The position numbers were made by a program, and so were the translations under genes. From contig JAEYXQ010000044.1 of assembly GCA_023431205.1 (NCBI GenBank), positions 1 through 12,419 on the forward strand: a DNA stretch of 12,419 nucleotides. Direction: 5' to 3'. Numbering within the stretch: the first letter of the stretch is position 1; each line of letters opens with the position of its first letter. This document shows positions 12,127-12,419 of this stretch, piece by piece. The notes under the pieces are model-generated. The model saw only the letters and a list, made by a program, of their open reading frames with translations. It ran no database searches and was not told where the DNA came from. Source of the DNA: Pseudomonadota bacterium (lineage in GTDB: Bacteria > Pseudomonadota > Alphaproteobacteria > Rhizobiales > Devosiaceae).

Positions 12127-12144
12127 GGCTGAACCGGCCTCAGT
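12122..12144. terminator. Bidirectional hairpin between slyX and pntB
   Basis: ACTGAGGC (12122-12129) and GCCTCAGT (12137-12144) form a perfect 8-bp stem with a 7-nt loop. Each arm contains one of the two TGA stop codons. No T run follows on either strand, so intrinsic termination would be weak at best. Confidence 0.4.
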
Positions 12145-12419
12145 GGCCCAGCGCCTTGACGATGTCCTCGGTCATCTTCTTGGCGTCGCCGAACAGCATC
12201 ATGGTGTTGTCGCGGTAGAACAGCTCGTTCTGCACCCCGGCATAACCGGCCGCCATGCCGCGCTTGATGAACAGCACCGTGCCGGCGTCTTCGACGTTGA
12301 GCACCGGCATCCCGTAGATCGGGGAGGTCTTGTCAGTCTTGGCCGCGGGATTGGTCACGTCATTGGCCCCGATTACGAAGGCGACGTCGGACTGGGCGAA
12401 CTCGGAGTTGATGTCCTCG
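12140..12419 (-). CDS. pntB: NAD(P) transhydrogenase subunit beta, C-terminal part (5' end cut by window edge)
   Basis: Proton-pumping transhydrogenase subunit that transfers hydride between NADH and NADP+ at the inner membrane. Only the last 92 residues are present, all from the NADP(H)-binding domain III. They include VIGANDVTNPAA, the conserved YGMPVLNVEDA, VLFIKRGMAAGYAGVQN and LFYRDNTMMLFGDAKK, ending VKALGH. These are among the most conserved stretches of PntB. The remainder of the gene and the pntA partner would lie beyond the right edge. Confidence 0.97.
   Translation of the reverse strand, partial: EDINSEFAQSDVAFVIGANDVTNPAAKTDKTSPIYGMPVLNVEDAGTVLFIKRGMAAGYAGVQNELFYRDNTMMLFGDAKKMTEDIVKALGH

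Overview
The window looks like core chromosome of a high-GC alphaproteobacterium of the order Hyphomicrobiales (Rhizobiales). The family Devosiaceae is my best guess but is not proven. The evidence is a set of lineage-marking genes: a cysteine-free bL31 (rpmE), an RcdA/DUF1465 protein, a DUF1192 protein, the DUF1013 cell-cycle regulator TrcR, YdcH/DUF465 small proteins next to purEK, and rpsU. I see no insertion sequence, prophage, tRNA, rRNA or CRISPR array.

Layout, left half. An MsbA-type ABC exporter on the minus strand runs off the left edge. It is divergent from rpmE, and each has a clear sigma70-type promoter in the shared intergenic region. A convergent gap holding two palindromic, probably dispersed, repeats follows, then minus-strand rcdA. 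Upstream of rcdA lies an unusual AT-richer gap. It has a perfect CtrA box (TTAA-N7-TTAAC), two GANTC sites, a strong minus-strand terminator and a second, weaker CtrA-like box. I read this as a candidate CtrA-controlled small RNA followed by the rcdA promoter. Next come two small minus-strand genes (a 66-residue helix-turn-helix-like protein and a DUF1192 protein), a PIG3-type quinone oxidoreductase on plus, a 60-residue membrane-anchored Thr-rich protein on minus, and trcR on plus. RcdA and TrcR both act on CtrA in relatives, so this stretch is a cell-cycle neighbourhood.

Layout, right half. A TSUP-family exporter follows trcR. Two divergent DUF465 genes come next; the second leads directly into purE-purK (start and stop codons overlap), which performs the two-step conversion of AIR to CAIR in purine synthesis. 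rpsU has its own promoter, a TTG start and a strong terminator. Three minus-strand genes follow: an anchored alpha/beta hydrolase, a DsbA/FrnE-like thiol oxidoreductase and a TspO/MBR-like membrane protein. slyX is divergent from the last of these, with a 22-bp palindromic operator candidate between them. The window ends in the 3' part of pntB (NAD(P) transhydrogenase beta), convergent with slyX.

Most of the window is ordinary housekeeping sequence. The parts most worth a second look are non-coding: the rcdA upstream region, the rpmE leader hairpin, the TGTGA/TCACA cluster between the DUF465 genes, and the tspO-slyX palindrome. No search or folding program was run. Family calls are from recognised motifs and context.
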